A stretch of DNA of 64,000 nucleotides from assembly GCF_900115095.1 (NCBI RefSeq), contig NZ_FOVH01000012.1, positions 1 to 64,000 on the forward strand. Reading direction: 5' to 3'. The stretch comes from Actinomadura madurae. GTDB taxonomy: Bacteria; Actinomycetota; Actinomycetes; Streptosporangiales; Streptosporangiaceae. Below, piece after piece: positions 1 to 7,373 of this stretch; within the stretch, counting starts at the first letter, position 1; each line of letters starts with the position of its first letter. The position numbers and the translations under genes were made by a program. Under the pieces are notes generated by a model. The model was not told the DNA's origin. It saw only the letters and a program-made list of their open reading frames with translations, and did no database searches.

Positions 1-184
1 CGCTGCGCCGATCGGCCAGCCCGTCCCATCCCTGCCGCCGGTACCGGCCCACCCAGCGGTGCGCGCATTGCCGCGACACTCCCAGCTCGGCCGCGACGTG
101 GGCGACCGGGCGGCCACCGAACACGACACGGCGAACCAGCAGGCATCTGCCGTGGAAAGTCAGACGGGCGTTAGCGTGGCTCAC
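1..184 (-). CDS. IS481-family transposase, N-terminal part (runs off window)
   Basis: Reading leftward from a GTG at 184, the first 61 residues begin MSHANARLTFHGRCLLVRR and continue with a helix-turn-helix segment (VAHVAAELGVSRQCAHRW) followed by GLADR. This is the classic N-terminus of actinobacterial IS481 transposases. The helix-turn-helix binds the element ends; the DDE catalytic domain lies outside the window. The terminal repeat and target motif just upstream (to 297) support the family call. Whether the element is complete cannot be judged here. Confidence 0.85.
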   Translation of the reverse strand, partial: MSHANARLTFHGRCLLVRRVVFGGRPVAHVAAELGVSRQCAHRWVGRYRRQGWDGLADRRS

Positions 185-291
185 TGAGACCTCCGGGTGC
201 TGGTGAAGCGTGCAACTCCACTACGCCCGGAGGTCTTCTTGCTGATCAAACACCTACCGGTCAGGTGTCACCAAGATCATGGCCAAGTACA
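1..291 (-). mobile_element. IS481-type insertion sequence, one end
   Basis: The transposase start is followed by a non-coding terminal region whose outer end, read from outside inward on the minus strand, begins TGTACTTGGCCATGATC. It therefore has the TGT...ACA termini usual for IS481 elements, with the outer base at 291. It abuts GCTAGC (292-297), matching the family's known NCTAGN target preference. The other end and the second target copy are outside the window. Confidence 0.75.
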
Positions 292-297
292 GCTAGC
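292..297. repeat. Probable IS481 target-site duplication (GCTAGC)
   Basis: GCTAGC sits exactly at the outer end of the IS. IS481 elements usually duplicate about 6 bp centred on CTAG. A second GCTAGC occurs at 321-326 and contains the stop codon of the neighbouring gene, so a second potential target lies 29 bp away. The partner duplication is not visible. Confidence 0.55.
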
Positions 298-321
298 CCC
301 GGGGCGCCGGCCGGCGGGGCG

Positions 322-594
322 CTAGCCGTCGGCGCGGGGACGCCGGCGGGGCGGCGGCTGCGGCGGGACGACCTTCGCCGCGACCATGGTCTTCTCGGGC
401 ACCTCGACGAGCTCGCCGTCGCGGCGGCGCACCGCCAGCGTCCCGCCGGACCAGGATTCGAGCACGCCCACGACGTCGCTGTACTCTCCCGTTGGCAGGC
501 GGCGGCGCAGCGAGATCCGCTGGCCCACGTCCGCACCACTGATGGACACCACCAGCCGCGCGGCAAAACGGCCGGGCATGTGAGGGACCCCCAT
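322..594 (-). CDS. Small SH3-like protein resembling the N-terminal domain of Rv0428c-type acetyltransferases
   Basis: A 90-residue protein whose core (RLVVSISGADVGQRISLRRR, DVVGVLESW, VEVPEKTMVAAKVVPP) resembles the small SH3-like barrel that precedes the GNAT domain in Rv0428c-type acetyltransferases. Here the protein stops right after the VPPxPPRR linker, so only the barrel is present. The start could be the ATG at 594 or, with a better-placed GGGGG Shine-Dalgarno, the ATG at 579 (85 residues). The stop TAG is part of a CTAG motif next to an IS481 end. The gene may be a natural stand-alone form or a remnant of a truncated acetyltransferase. It is divergent from fdxA. Confidence 0.6.
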   Translation of the reverse strand: MGVPHMPGRFAARLVVSISGADVGQRISLRRRLPTGEYSDVVGVLESWSGGTLAVRRRDGELVEVPEKTMVAAKVVPPQPPPRRRPRADG

Positions 595-692
595 GTCGAA
601 TCGATTGCGCCGTGGCGGCCATACTATTCACAGCGAGCTTGCGGCGACCCGTGACGTGCGGCGGGGCCGGATATCCGAGAGGAGTCACTGAC

Positions 693-1019
693 GTGACCTA
701 CGTCATTGCGCAGCCCTGCGTGGACCTGCTCGACAAGGCATGCATCGAGGAGTGCCCGGTCGACTGCATCTACGAGGGCAAGCGCATGCTGTACATCCAC
801 CCGGACGAGTGCGTGGACTGCGGTGCGTGCGAGCCGGTGTGCCCGGTCGAGGCGATCTACTACGAGGACGACACGCCCGACCAGTGGAAGGACTTCTACA
901 AGGCGAACGTGGAGTTCTTCGACGACCTCGGCTCGCCGGGCGGCGCCTCCAAGGTCGGCAAGATCGACAAGGACCACCCGCTCGTCGCCGCGCTGCCCCC
1001 GCAGAGCCACGACGACTGA
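693..1019 (+). CDS. fdxA: 7Fe ferredoxin FdxA
   Basis: A 108-residue seven-iron ferredoxin: a soluble low-potential electron carrier with one [3Fe-4S] and one [4Fe-4S] cluster. Cysteines fall at 9, 17, 21, 25, 40, 43, 46 and 50. In the family C9/C17/C50 hold the 3Fe cluster and C21/C40/C43/C46 the 4Fe cluster. The C-terminal extension (DDTPDQWKDFYKANVEFF, DLGSPGGASKVG) is typical of actinobacterial FdxA. The GTG start at 693 is preceded by GAGAGGAG. A hairpin follows at 1084-1112 before dapC, an fdxA-dapC order common in actinomycetes. Confidence 0.95.
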   Translation: MTYVIAQPCVDLLDKACIEECPVDCIYEGKRMLYIHPDECVDCGACEPVCPVEAIYYEDDTPDQWKDFYKANVEFFDDLGSPGGASKVGKIDKDHPLVAALPPQSHDD

Positions 1020-1083
1020 CCGGGGAGCGCGGCCGGGAGCGCTCCGTCAGGGGCGCGGCCCTGGGGCCGCCTGCGTCGAAAAA

Positions 1084-1112
1084 GGGCCGTGGTCGGGACA
1101 CGACCACGGCCC
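1084..1112 (-). terminator. Perfect 12-bp hairpin between fdxA and dapC, U-tract on the leftward side
   Basis: GGGCCGTGGTCG (1084-1095), loop GGACA, CGACCACGGCCC (1101-1112) is a perfect 12-bp stem. The A-run (1079-1083) lies before the stem on the plus strand, so a canonical U-tract exists only for leftward transcripts. For rightward fdxA transcripts it is a stem without U-run, which is common in actinomycetes and may still terminate. Confidence 0.75.
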
Positions 1113-1139
1113 GACGGGTTCGCTGAGGAGGATGGGGCC

Positions 1140-2225
1140 GTGTTCACGCTGCCGGACTTTCCGTGGGATCGGCTCGCGCCGTACAAGGAGCGGGCGCTGG
1201 CCCACCCGGACGGCATCGTCGACCTGTCGGTCGGCACGCCCGTGGACCCCACGCCCGAACCGGTCCGGGCGGCCCTCGCCGGCGCGTCCGACGCGCCCGG
1301 CTACCCCCAGACCCACGGGACGCCGCAGCTGCGCGAGGCGGTCGCGGGGTGGCTGCGCCGCCGCGCCGGCGTGTCCGGCGCCGACCCGGACGCGGTGCTG
1401 CCGGTCCTCGGCACGAAGGAGCTGGTGGCCTGGCTGCCGACGCTGCTCGGCGCCGGCCCCGGCGACCGGGTCGTCTTCCCCGAGCTGGCCTACCCGACGT
1501 ACGACGTGGGCGCCCGGCTGGCCGGGGCGACGCCCGTCGCGGCGGACGGGCTGCTGTCGCTCGGCCCCGTCAATCCGGCCATCGTCTGGGTGAACTCGCC
1601 GTCCAACCCGACCGGCAAGGTGCTGCCCGCCGAGCACCTGCGCAAGGTCGTCGCGTGGGCGCGCGGGCGCGGCGCCCTCGTGGTCAGCGACGAGTGCTAC
1701 CTGGAGTTCGGCTGGGACGAGGACCGGCCGCCGGTCTCGATCCTGCACCCGGAGGTGTGCGAGGGCTCGCACGAGGGGCTGCTCGCGGTCAACTCGCTGT
1801 CCAAGCGCTCGAACATGGCGGGCTACCGCGCCGGGTTCGTCACCGGCGACCTCGCGATCGTCAAGCGGCTGCTGGAGGTCCGCAAGCACGCCGGGATGAT
1901 CGTCCCGGCGCCGGTGCAGGCCGCGATGACGGTCGCCTTCGGCGACGACGCGCACGTGGACGAGCAGCGGGCCCGGTACGCGCGCCGCCGCGCCGTCCTG
2001 CGCGCCGCGTTCGAGCGGCACGGGTTCCGCGTCGACCACTCCGAGGCGTCCATCTACCTGTGGGCCACCCGGGACGAGCCGTGCTGGGACACCGTCGCCC
2101 ACCTGGCGTCCCTCGGCGTCCTCGTCGGCCCCGGCGAGTTCTACGGCCCGGCCGGGGCCCGGCACGTCCGGATCGCCTTCACCGCGACCGACGAGCGCGT
2201 CGCCGCCGCCGACGACCGGCTCTGA
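1140..2225 (+). CDS. dapC: Succinyldiaminopimelate aminotransferase DapC
   Basis: A 361-residue fold-type I PLP aminotransferase that converts N-succinyl-2-amino-6-ketopimelate to N-succinyl-LL-diaminopimelate in lysine/peptidoglycan biosynthesis. Visible features: N-terminal DLSVGTPVDPTP, SPSNPTGKV (about 153-161), the PLP-phenol aspartate in VVSDECYLEF (D184), and the Schiff-base lysine in SLSKRSNMAGYRAGF (K222). The GTG at 1140 is chosen because GAGGAGGA lies 7 bases upstream and the family begins with a short FxxPDFPWD segment. Position downstream of fdxA agrees with DapC in related genomes. Confidence 0.9.
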   Translation: MFTLPDFPWDRLAPYKERALAHPDGIVDLSVGTPVDPTPEPVRAALAGASDAPGYPQTHGTPQLREAVAGWLRRRAGVSGADPDAVLPVLGTKELVAWLPTLLGAGPGDRVVFPELAYPTYDVGARLAGATPVAADGLLSLGPVNPAIVWVNSPSNPTGKVLPAEHLRKVVAWARGRGALVVSDECYLEFGWDEDRPPVSILHPEVCEGSHEGLLAVNSLSKRSNMAGYRAGFVTGDLAIVKRLLEVRKHAGMIVPAPVQAAMTVAFGDDAHVDEQRARYARRRAVLRAAFERHGFRVDHSEASIYLWATRDEPCWDTVAHLASLGVLVGPGEFYGPAGARHVRIAFTATDERVAAADDRL

Positions 2226-2399
2226 GGCGCGGAGAGCTCTGCGGAGCGGACGCCCCGCGCGCGCCGCGAAATCCGGCGTTTCCCCCTGAAACCGCTAGGC
2301 CGTTTGATACGTCTGAACGCGGTATGGGCATGTGAGGCCACAGTCGGTAGGATCCGCAGGTCTGTTGCCCGTGTGGTGGATGAAACGACGGAGGTGCCC

Positions 2400-3020
2400 G
2401 TGGACAAAGCGGCGATAGTGATCCTGCTCGCGCTGATCCTGGTCGCCCTGGTCGTGCTCATCGCCGTCCTGCTGCGGCGCCGCTCGGCCCCCGCGGCGCA
2501 GGCCCCCGCCCCCGCCGCCCCGCGCGACCCGTTCGCCGCGGAGGAGCAGGTCGCCGGCGACCCGCGCGCCCTCAAGGCCGGCGACATGGTCGAGTACCTC
2601 GGCACCCGCTACTTCGTCCGCGGCTCGCTGCGGCTGAAGGAGGGCGGCTTCACCTGGAGCGAGCACCTGCTGGACGCCGACACGATCGAGGGCACCAAGG
2701 TGTGGATCTCCGTCGAGGAGGACCCCGACCTGGAGGTCGTCTGGTGGACCGAGCACGACATCGGCGACCTGCGGCCCGGTGAGAAGACCCTCGTCGTGGA
2801 CGGCGTCGAGTACCGCCGCGACGAGCACGGCACCGCCGACTACACCAGCGAGGGCACGACCGGCGTCGGCGTCCAGGGCCGGGTCGAGTACGTCGACTAC
2901 GAGGGCCCGCGCGGAAAGTACCTGTCGTTCGAGCAGTACGGCGGCGGCCAGTGGGAGGCGGGACTCGGGGAGCGCGTCCCGACCGGGTCGATGACGATCT
3001 ACCCGGGTGGCGGTAGCTGA
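2400..3020 (+). CDS. DUF4178 membrane-anchored protein
   Basis: 206 residues. An N-terminal transmembrane helix (about 3-23, AIVILLALILVALVVLIAVLL) followed by RRR indicates a membrane anchor with the rest cytoplasmic. An Ala/Pro linker leads to a DUF4178 domain (KAGDMVEYLGTRYFVRGSL, WSEHLL, KVWISVEEDPDLE, VVWW). GTG at 2400 is preceded by GGAGGTG. It is the first gene of a conserved actinobacterial operon with DUF2617, DUF4247, DUF350 and a membrane aminopropyltransferase. Biochemical function is unknown; membership in a polyamine-related system is inferred from context. Confidence 0.8.
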   Translation: MDKAAIVILLALILVALVVLIAVLLRRRSAPAAQAPAPAAPRDPFAAEEQVAGDPRALKAGDMVEYLGTRYFVRGSLRLKEGGFTWSEHLLDADTIEGTKVWISVEEDPDLEVVWWTEHDIGDLRPGEKTLVVDGVEYRRDEHGTADYTSEGTTGVGVQGRVEYVDYEGPRGKYLSFEQYGGGQWEAGLGERVPTGSMTIYPGGGS

Positions 3021-3022
3021 CC

Positions 3023-3529
3023 TTGCGCGCCACCCTCCAGACCCCCTACGCCGACGCGCGCGCCGACGGCCTCTCGTTCGCGCTCGGGCTGCCGCCGCTG
3101 GACGCCCTCGCCGTCCTGCCGGTGGAGCGCGCCGGGCTGACGGTGCAGTTCCGCCTGCTCGGCGCGTCCCACCAGGTGATCGCCGGGCCGCTGAGCGAGA
3201 CGGTGGCGTGCCTGCCGGACGCCACCGAGCCGCTCCCCGGCCGCGCGAGCACGACCGTGCCCGGCTGGACCTACGACTTCGCCGCGACGACCGCGGCGCA
3301 CAGCGACGCGACGGCGTTCGCCCGCGCCGTCGAGGCGGTGTGCGCGCGGCTCGCGGACCGCGGTGACGCGCTGACCGGGGCCTTCCCCGGCTCCCCGCAC
3401 GCCGTCACCGCCCTGACCTTGGAAGAGACAGCGCGGGAAGAGGCCGGGCTCGGCTGGCGGACCTGGCACGCCTACCCCCAGACCCGGGAGATCGTCATGA
3501 CGCGGAGCCGGTTGGTGAGACCATCGTGA
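3023..3529 (+). CDS. DUF2617 family protein
   Basis: 168 residues, starting with TTG two bases after the DUF4178 stop, so translation is probably coupled. Segments such as MRATLQTPYADARADGLSF, LPPLDALAVLPV, VIAGPLSETVACLP and WRTWHAYPQTREIVMTRSR are typical of the DUF2617 family. No catalytic motif or membrane segment is visible. Function is unknown; the gene occurs next to DUF4178, DUF4247 and the spermidine-synthase-like gene in many actinomycetes, suggesting a joint pathway. The 3' end overlaps the next start by 4 nt (GTGA). Confidence 0.75.
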   Translation: MRATLQTPYADARADGLSFALGLPPLDALAVLPVERAGLTVQFRLLGASHQVIAGPLSETVACLPDATEPLPGRASTTVPGWTYDFAATTAAHSDATAFARAVEAVCARLADRGDALTGAFPGSPHAVTALTLEETAREEAGLGWRTWHAYPQTREIVMTRSRLVRPS

Positions 3530-3960
3530 GCAGCAGATACCGGGTGGCGGGCGCTATGGTCGCCGCCGCCGTGACCGTCGCGACGCTCGGGGGCTGCGGC
3601 ACCTCGGAGAAGTCGTGGATCGCCGACAAGTACACCAAGTCCGGGTCGGACACCTACCGGTCCGGGAAACCCCCGCAGACGGTCGCCTCGGAGATCGGCC
3701 GCAAGTTCAAGCCCATCGACCGGGTGGACGACATGGCCACCATGGGCGCGAACGGCGGCATCTTCATGCGCTACCCGAAGCTGGTCGTCGGCGTCCTGCC
3801 GGACGGGGCCGGGAGCCGGATCACGGTCGACAGCGCGCGCCGCGGCTACAGCCGCCACTACTCCCACGTGAGCGGACGCTGGAGCAGCCCCGGCAGCAAC
3901 GGATGGACGAGCAGCGGCGCCGCATCCTTCCGCGGCGGCGGCCCAGGGTCGGGTAAATGA
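3526..3960 (+). CDS. DUF4247 lipoprotein
   Basis: 144 residues beginning MSSRYRVAGAMVAAAVTVAT and then a lipobox (LGGC), giving a mature N-terminal lipid-modified cysteine near residue 25. The rest (IADKYTK, ASEIGRKFKPIDRV, FMRYPKLVVGVLP, AASFRGGGPGSGK) matches the DUF4247 pattern and ends with its usual RGGGPGSGK tail, so the gene is intact although a mobile element starts 10 bp past its stop. It overlaps the DUF2617 stop (GTGA). An extracytoplasmic lipoprotein in this operon hints that the system acts at the envelope. Confidence 0.8.
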   Translation: MSSRYRVAGAMVAAAVTVATLGGCGTSEKSWIADKYTKSGSDTYRSGKPPQTVASEIGRKFKPIDRVDDMATMGANGGIFMRYPKLVVGVLPDGAGSRITVDSARRGYSRHYSHVSGRWSSPGSNGWTSSGAASFRGGGPGSGK

Positions 3961-3970
3961 GGAGCGACAG

Positions 3971-4110
3971 TTGACATACTCCGCCGCCGGGGAGGGCGGG
4001 GGCTCCTTCCCTCGCGGGTCGGGCTTCCTGCTTCACCGGGCCGTGCCCTCGCCACTCGCGCGGTTCGGGTCTTATCCGCCCTCCACAGGCGTTTCAGCTC
4101 TCCGCCAGCC
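3971..4110 (-). ncRNA. Predicted right-end (omega/reRNA) guide RNA of TnpB
   Basis: TnpB nucleases use an RNA made from the tnpB 3' end and the element right end, with the guide read from flanking host DNA. The interval between the tnpB stop (4094) and the RE (3971) has the expected position and a GC-rich stem. The guide would be the bases just outside the RE on the minus strand (CTGTCGCTCCTCATTTACCC), the 3' end of the DUF4247 gene. No transcript evidence is available; the 5' limit is a guess. Confidence 0.4.
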
Positions 4111-5203
4111 CGGCGGCGAGAATGTTCTTCGCGGCGTTGATGTCCCGGTCGTGTCCTGTGCCGCAGAAGGCGCACACCCACGCGCGGACATGCAACGGCA
4201 TTGCGGCCGCCTTGTAGCCGCACACCGAGCACAGCTTGCTGGAGGGGAACCACCGGTCGACCACGACCACTTCCCGGCCATACCAGTCGGCCTTGTACTC
4301 CAGCATGGCTCGCAAATCCCGCCAGGCGGCGTCGGAGATGACACGGGCGAGGGAGCGATTGCGGACCATCCCTGCGACGTTCAAATTCTCGATCACGACC
4401 GTTTGGTTCTCGCGGACGAGTCGAGTCGACAGTTTGTGCAGGAAGTCACGGCGGCGGTCGGCGATCTGGGCGTGGATGCGGGCCAGCTTCCGTTTGGCCT
4501 TCTCTCGGTTCGCCGAGCCCTTCCGCTTGCGCGCCAAGTCCTTGTGCGCTCTGGAGAGGCGTTTCCGCTTCTGGTGCCCATGCCGAGGATTAGTGATCTT
4601 CTCGCCGTTCGACAGTGTCACCAGAGAGGTCACCCCGGCGTCCACGCCCACGGCCCGATCCACGGAGGGCGGCCGCACGATCGTGTCCTCACACAGCAGA
4701 GACGCGAACCAGCGGCCCGCCGCGTCCAGCGATACGGTGACCGTGGTCGGCTCCGCACCGTCCGGCAGCGGACGCGACCATTTGATCGCCAGCGGCTCGG
4801 ACATCTTCGCCAGGCGCAGACGCCCATCGCGGAACGTAAACGCCGACCGGGTGTACTCGGCCGACTGGCGCGACTTCTTGCGCGACTTGAATCGCGGGTG
4901 CTTGGCGCGCTTCTCGAAAAACGCGGTGAACGCGGCTTGCAGGTGTCGCAGCGCCTGCTGCAAGGGGACACTCGAGACCTCGGACAAGAACATAAGTTCC
5001 GAGGTGCGTTTCCAGCCCGTGAGCATCGCGGAGGTCTCCGAATAGGACACCCGGCGCTGCTCGGTGTGCCAGGCGCGGGTGCGTTCCTCCAGCGCCCGGT
5101 TGTACACCATGCGCACGCAGCCGAAGGTGCGAGACAGTTCGGCCGCCTGCTCGTCCGTGGGATAGAAGCGGTATTTGAACGCCCGCTTCACATGCCGCGC
5201 CAT
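4094..5203 (-). CDS. tnpB: TnpB RNA-guided nuclease, apparently intact
   Basis: 369 residues with the complete TnpB layout: N-terminal wedge/REC region (KRAFKYRFYPTDEQ, VRMVYNRALE, FKSRKKSRQS), RuvC-I aspartate in VGVDAGVTSL (D188), basic bridge region (about 208-262), RuvC-II glutamate in VVIENLNVAGM (E272), zinc ribbon CSVC...CAFC (C325, C328, C344, C347) and RuvC-III aspartate in HDRDINAAKN (D354). All catalytic residues are present, so nuclease activity is plausible. In this family TnpB cleaves DNA next to a TAM and helps the element persist. It is transcribed against the host operon and is visibly less GC-rich. No TnpA is present, so movement would need help in trans. Confidence 0.92.
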   Translation of the reverse strand: MARHVKRAFKYRFYPTDEQAAELSRTFGCVRMVYNRALEERTRAWHTEQRRVSYSETSAMLTGWKRTSELMFLSEVSSVPLQQALRHLQAAFTAFFEKRAKHPRFKSRKKSRQSAEYTRSAFTFRDGRLRLAKMSEPLAIKWSRPLPDGAEPTTVTVSLDAAGRWFASLLCEDTIVRPPSVDRAVGVDAGVTSLVTLSNGEKITNPRHGHQKRKRLSRAHKDLARKRKGSANREKAKRKLARIHAQIADRRRDFLHKLSTRLVRENQTVVIENLNVAGMVRNRSLARVISDAAWRDLRAMLEYKADWYGREVVVVDRWFPSSKLCSVCGYKAAAMPLHVRAWVCAFCGTGHDRDINAAKNILAAGLAES

Positions 5204-5319
5204 GGCTCACACCTTAGCGGTGCCGCGGTCGTCAATCGCAAGTTTGTTCGAGGTTGCAGCGCGGTACCGCGTCTCGACCTTTCCCCGGAGGCAGGGGTCT
5301 CCACGCTCAGGGAGGACCG

Positions 5320-5757
5320 ATGAACGACATCCTGCAGGAGATCGGCGCGACGTTCGCCTACGGCGCGGTGGGCATCGCGCTGATGGCGCTCGGCTACCTG
5401 GTGGTGGAGGTGACGACGCCCGGCAAGCTCGGCAAGCAGATCTGGACCGAGGGCAACCGGGGCGCGGCGCTGCTGCTGGCGGTCAAGCTCTTCAGCGTCG
5501 GCATGATCGTCACCACCGCGATCATCACCAGCGACAACGACCTGAGCGACGGGCTGATCGACACGGCGGTGTTCGGCGGCATCGGCATCGTGCTGATGGT
5601 CGTGGCGTTCCTGCTGCTGGACGTGCTGACGCCCGGCAAGCTCGGCGCGACGCTCGTCGGCACCGACGGCGCGGGCACCGCGATCCACCCGGCGGGCTGG
5701 GTCGTCGCCGCCGCCGACCTGGGCGTCGCCGCGATCGTGGCCGGGGCGGTCTCCTGA
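5320..5757 (+). CDS. DUF350 membrane protein
   Basis: 145 residues with four hydrophobic helices arranged as two repeated halves, each ending in a TPGKLG motif (TTPGKLGKQIW about 29-39; LTPGKLGATLV about 107-117). This is the DUF350 signature, also seen in E. coli YjfL. ATG at 5320 is preceded by GGGAGGA that lies right at the edge of the inserted TnpB element. It overlaps the downstream aminopropyltransferase by 4 bases. The family is a membrane partner in polyamine/peptide-ligase gene neighbourhoods; its activity is unknown. Confidence 0.85.
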   Translation: MNDILQEIGATFAYGAVGIALMALGYLVVEVTTPGKLGKQIWTEGNRGAALLLAVKLFSVGMIVTTAIITSDNDLSDGLIDTAVFGGIGIVLMVVAFLLLDVLTPGKLGATLVGTDGAGTAIHPAGWVVAAADLGVAAIVAGAVS

Positions 5758-7373
5758 CGCCCCGCGACCTGGACCAGGCCGTCCGCCCGACCGCCCCGGA
5801 CACGTCCCCGCCCGAGGGGGACGGCCCGGGGCGGCCGCGCGTCCCGGCGCGGGCGGCGCGGGCGCTGGTCCTCGCCGCCGTGTTCGCGTGCGCGGCGTGC
5901 GGGCTGGTGTACGAGCTGGCCCTGGTCGCGCTCGGCAGCTACCTCGTCGGCAACTCCGTCACCCAGGCGTCGATCGTCCTGTCGGTCATGGTGTTCGCCA
6001 TGGGCATCGGCTCGCTGCTCGCCAAGCCGCTGCAGGGCCGCCCGGTGGTGGCGTTCGCGGTGGTGGAGGGCGCGCTCGCGCTGATCGGCGGGGTGTCGGT
6101 CCTGGTGTTGTACGCGGCGTTCGCGTGGCTCGACCTGTACGTCCCGGCGCTGGTGGTGGTGGCGTTCGCGGTCGGGGCGCTGATCGGCGCGGAGATCCCG
6201 CTGCTGATGACGCTGCTGCAGCGGATCCGCAAGCAGGACGCGGGGTCCGCGGTCGCCGACCTGTTCGCGGCCGACTACGTGGGCGCGCTGATCGGCGGCC
6301 TGGCGTTCCCGTTCCTGCTGCTGCCCGCGTTCGGGCACATCAAGGGCGCGCTGCTCGTCGGCGCCGTCAACGCGGTCGCCGGGATGGCGGTCGTGCTGTG
6401 GCTGTTCCGCGGGCAGGTCGGGCGCGTCGCGCGGATCGCGCTCGCGCTCGGCATGGTCGCGGTCCTCGCCGTCCTCGGCGGGACGTACGCGCTCGCGGAC
6501 GGGTTCGAGGTGTCGGCGCGGCAGGCGCTGTACGCCGACCCGATCGCGCTGTCGAAGCGGACCCGGTACCAGGAGATCGTCATCACGCGGCAGGCCGGCC
6601 CGGGGCCGTCGGACCTGCGGCTGTTCCTGAACGGGGATCTCCAGTTCTCGTCGGTGGACGAGTACCGGTACCACGAGTCGCTCGTCCACCCGCTGATGTC
6701 GGGGCCGCACGGGCGGGTGCTGATCCTCGGCGGCGGGGACGGGCTCGCGCTGCGCGAGGTGCTGCGGTACGAGAACGTCCAGAGCGCGACGCTCGTCGAG
6801 CTGGACCCGGAGATGATCCACCTGGCCAGGACGTACGAGCCCCTGGTGTCGCTCAACCGGCACTCGTTCGAGGACCCACGCGCCAAGGTCGTCACCGCCG
6901 ACGCGTTCTCCTGGCTGCGCGATCTGGACCAGCAGTACGACGCGGTCATCGTGGACATGCCGGACCCCGACGACGTGTCCACCGCCAAGCTGTACTCCGT
7001 CGAGTTCTACGGCATGGTCAAGCGGGCCCTCGCCCCCGGTGGGCGCATGGTCGTCCAGTCCGGCTCGCCCTATTTCGCGCCCAAGTCGTTCTGGAGCATC
7101 CAGAAGTCGATAGCCGCGGCCGGTCTCGTGACCGTCCCGTACCACGTGGACGTGCCGAGCTTCGGTGACTGGGGCTACGTGCTGGCGTCCCCTGCCGAGA
7201 AGCCGGCGCTCGGTCTCGCGCCCGACGCCCCCGGCCTCCGCTTCCTCGACGCGGCGGTCCTCCAGGCGTCGGCGGTCTTCCCCAAGGACCGCCGCGGCCG
7301 GGACGTCGACGTCAACACCCTCGTCCACCCGCGCCTGGTGGAGTACGAGGGCGAGGAGTGGAAGAACTCCTAG
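5754..7373 (+). CDS. Membrane-bound polyamine aminopropyltransferase (spermidine synthase-like)
   Basis: 539 residues if started at CTG 5754, which overlaps the DUF350 stop as CTGA. No ATG/GTG/TTG exists in frame until GTG 5880, which would start inside the first membrane helix. About seven N-terminal helices (first ALVLAAVFACAACGLVYEL) precede a spermidine-synthase domain: YQEIVITRQ, LFLNGDLQFSSVDEYRYHE, SAM-type site LILGGGDGLALREV, VELDPEM, and the catalytic-site motif VIVDMPDPDD. It would transfer aminopropyl groups from decarboxylated SAM, or a related donor, to an amine acceptor at the membrane. It ends the operon and overlaps the convergent merR stop by 4 nt. Confidence 0.85.
   Translation: MTPRDLDQAVRPTAPDTSPPEGDGPGRPRVPARAARALVLAAVFACAACGLVYELALVALGSYLVGNSVTQASIVLSVMVFAMGIGSLLAKPLQGRPVVAFAVVEGALALIGGVSVLVLYAAFAWLDLYVPALVVVAFAVGALIGAEIPLLMTLLQRIRKQDAGSAVADLFAADYVGALIGGLAFPFLLLPAFGHIKGALLVGAVNAVAGMAVVLWLFRGQVGRVARIALALGMVAVLAVLGGTYALADGFEVSARQALYADPIALSKRTRYQEIVITRQAGPGPSDLRLFLNGDLQFSSVDEYRYHESLVHPLMSGPHGRVLILGGGDGLALREVLRYENVQSATLVELDPEMIHLARTYEPLVSLNRHSFEDPRAKVVTADAFSWLRDLDQQYDAVIVDMPDPDDVSTAKLYSVEFYGMVKRALAPGGRMVVQSGSPYFAPKSFWSIQKSIAAAGLVTVPYHVDVPSFGDWGYVLASPAEKPALGLAPDAPGLRFLDAAVLQASAVFPKDRRGRDVDVNTLVHPRLVEYEGEEWKNS

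Larger units (their letters stand above)
3971..5306 (-). mobile_element. IS200/IS605-type element carrying tnpB only
   Basis: An about 1.34-kb insertion separates DUF4247 from DUF350, genes normally adjacent. The right end read on the minus strand finishes GGAGTATGTCAA (boundary at 3971), a common IS605-group terminus, preceded by GAAGCAGGAAGC and a GC-rich imperfect hairpin (3981-4005). The left end lies near 5300-5308 with a small hairpin (5284-5298, CCCCGG...CAGGGG). There is no tnpA and no inverted repeat, as expected for the family. The DUF350 Shine-Dalgarno sits immediately outside the element. The precise left boundary is uncertain by several bases. Confidence 0.75.

Noticed and set aside
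3971..5306. Serine recombinase or TnpA of the TnpB element
   Set aside because: No second ORF with HUH or resolvase motifs occurs in the element; it carries tnpB only.
3971..5323. 450-codon plus-strand frame beginning with TTG
   Set aside because: It reads through the right end of the TnpB element and antisense to tnpB; it has no domain and starts within the terminal sequence of the element.
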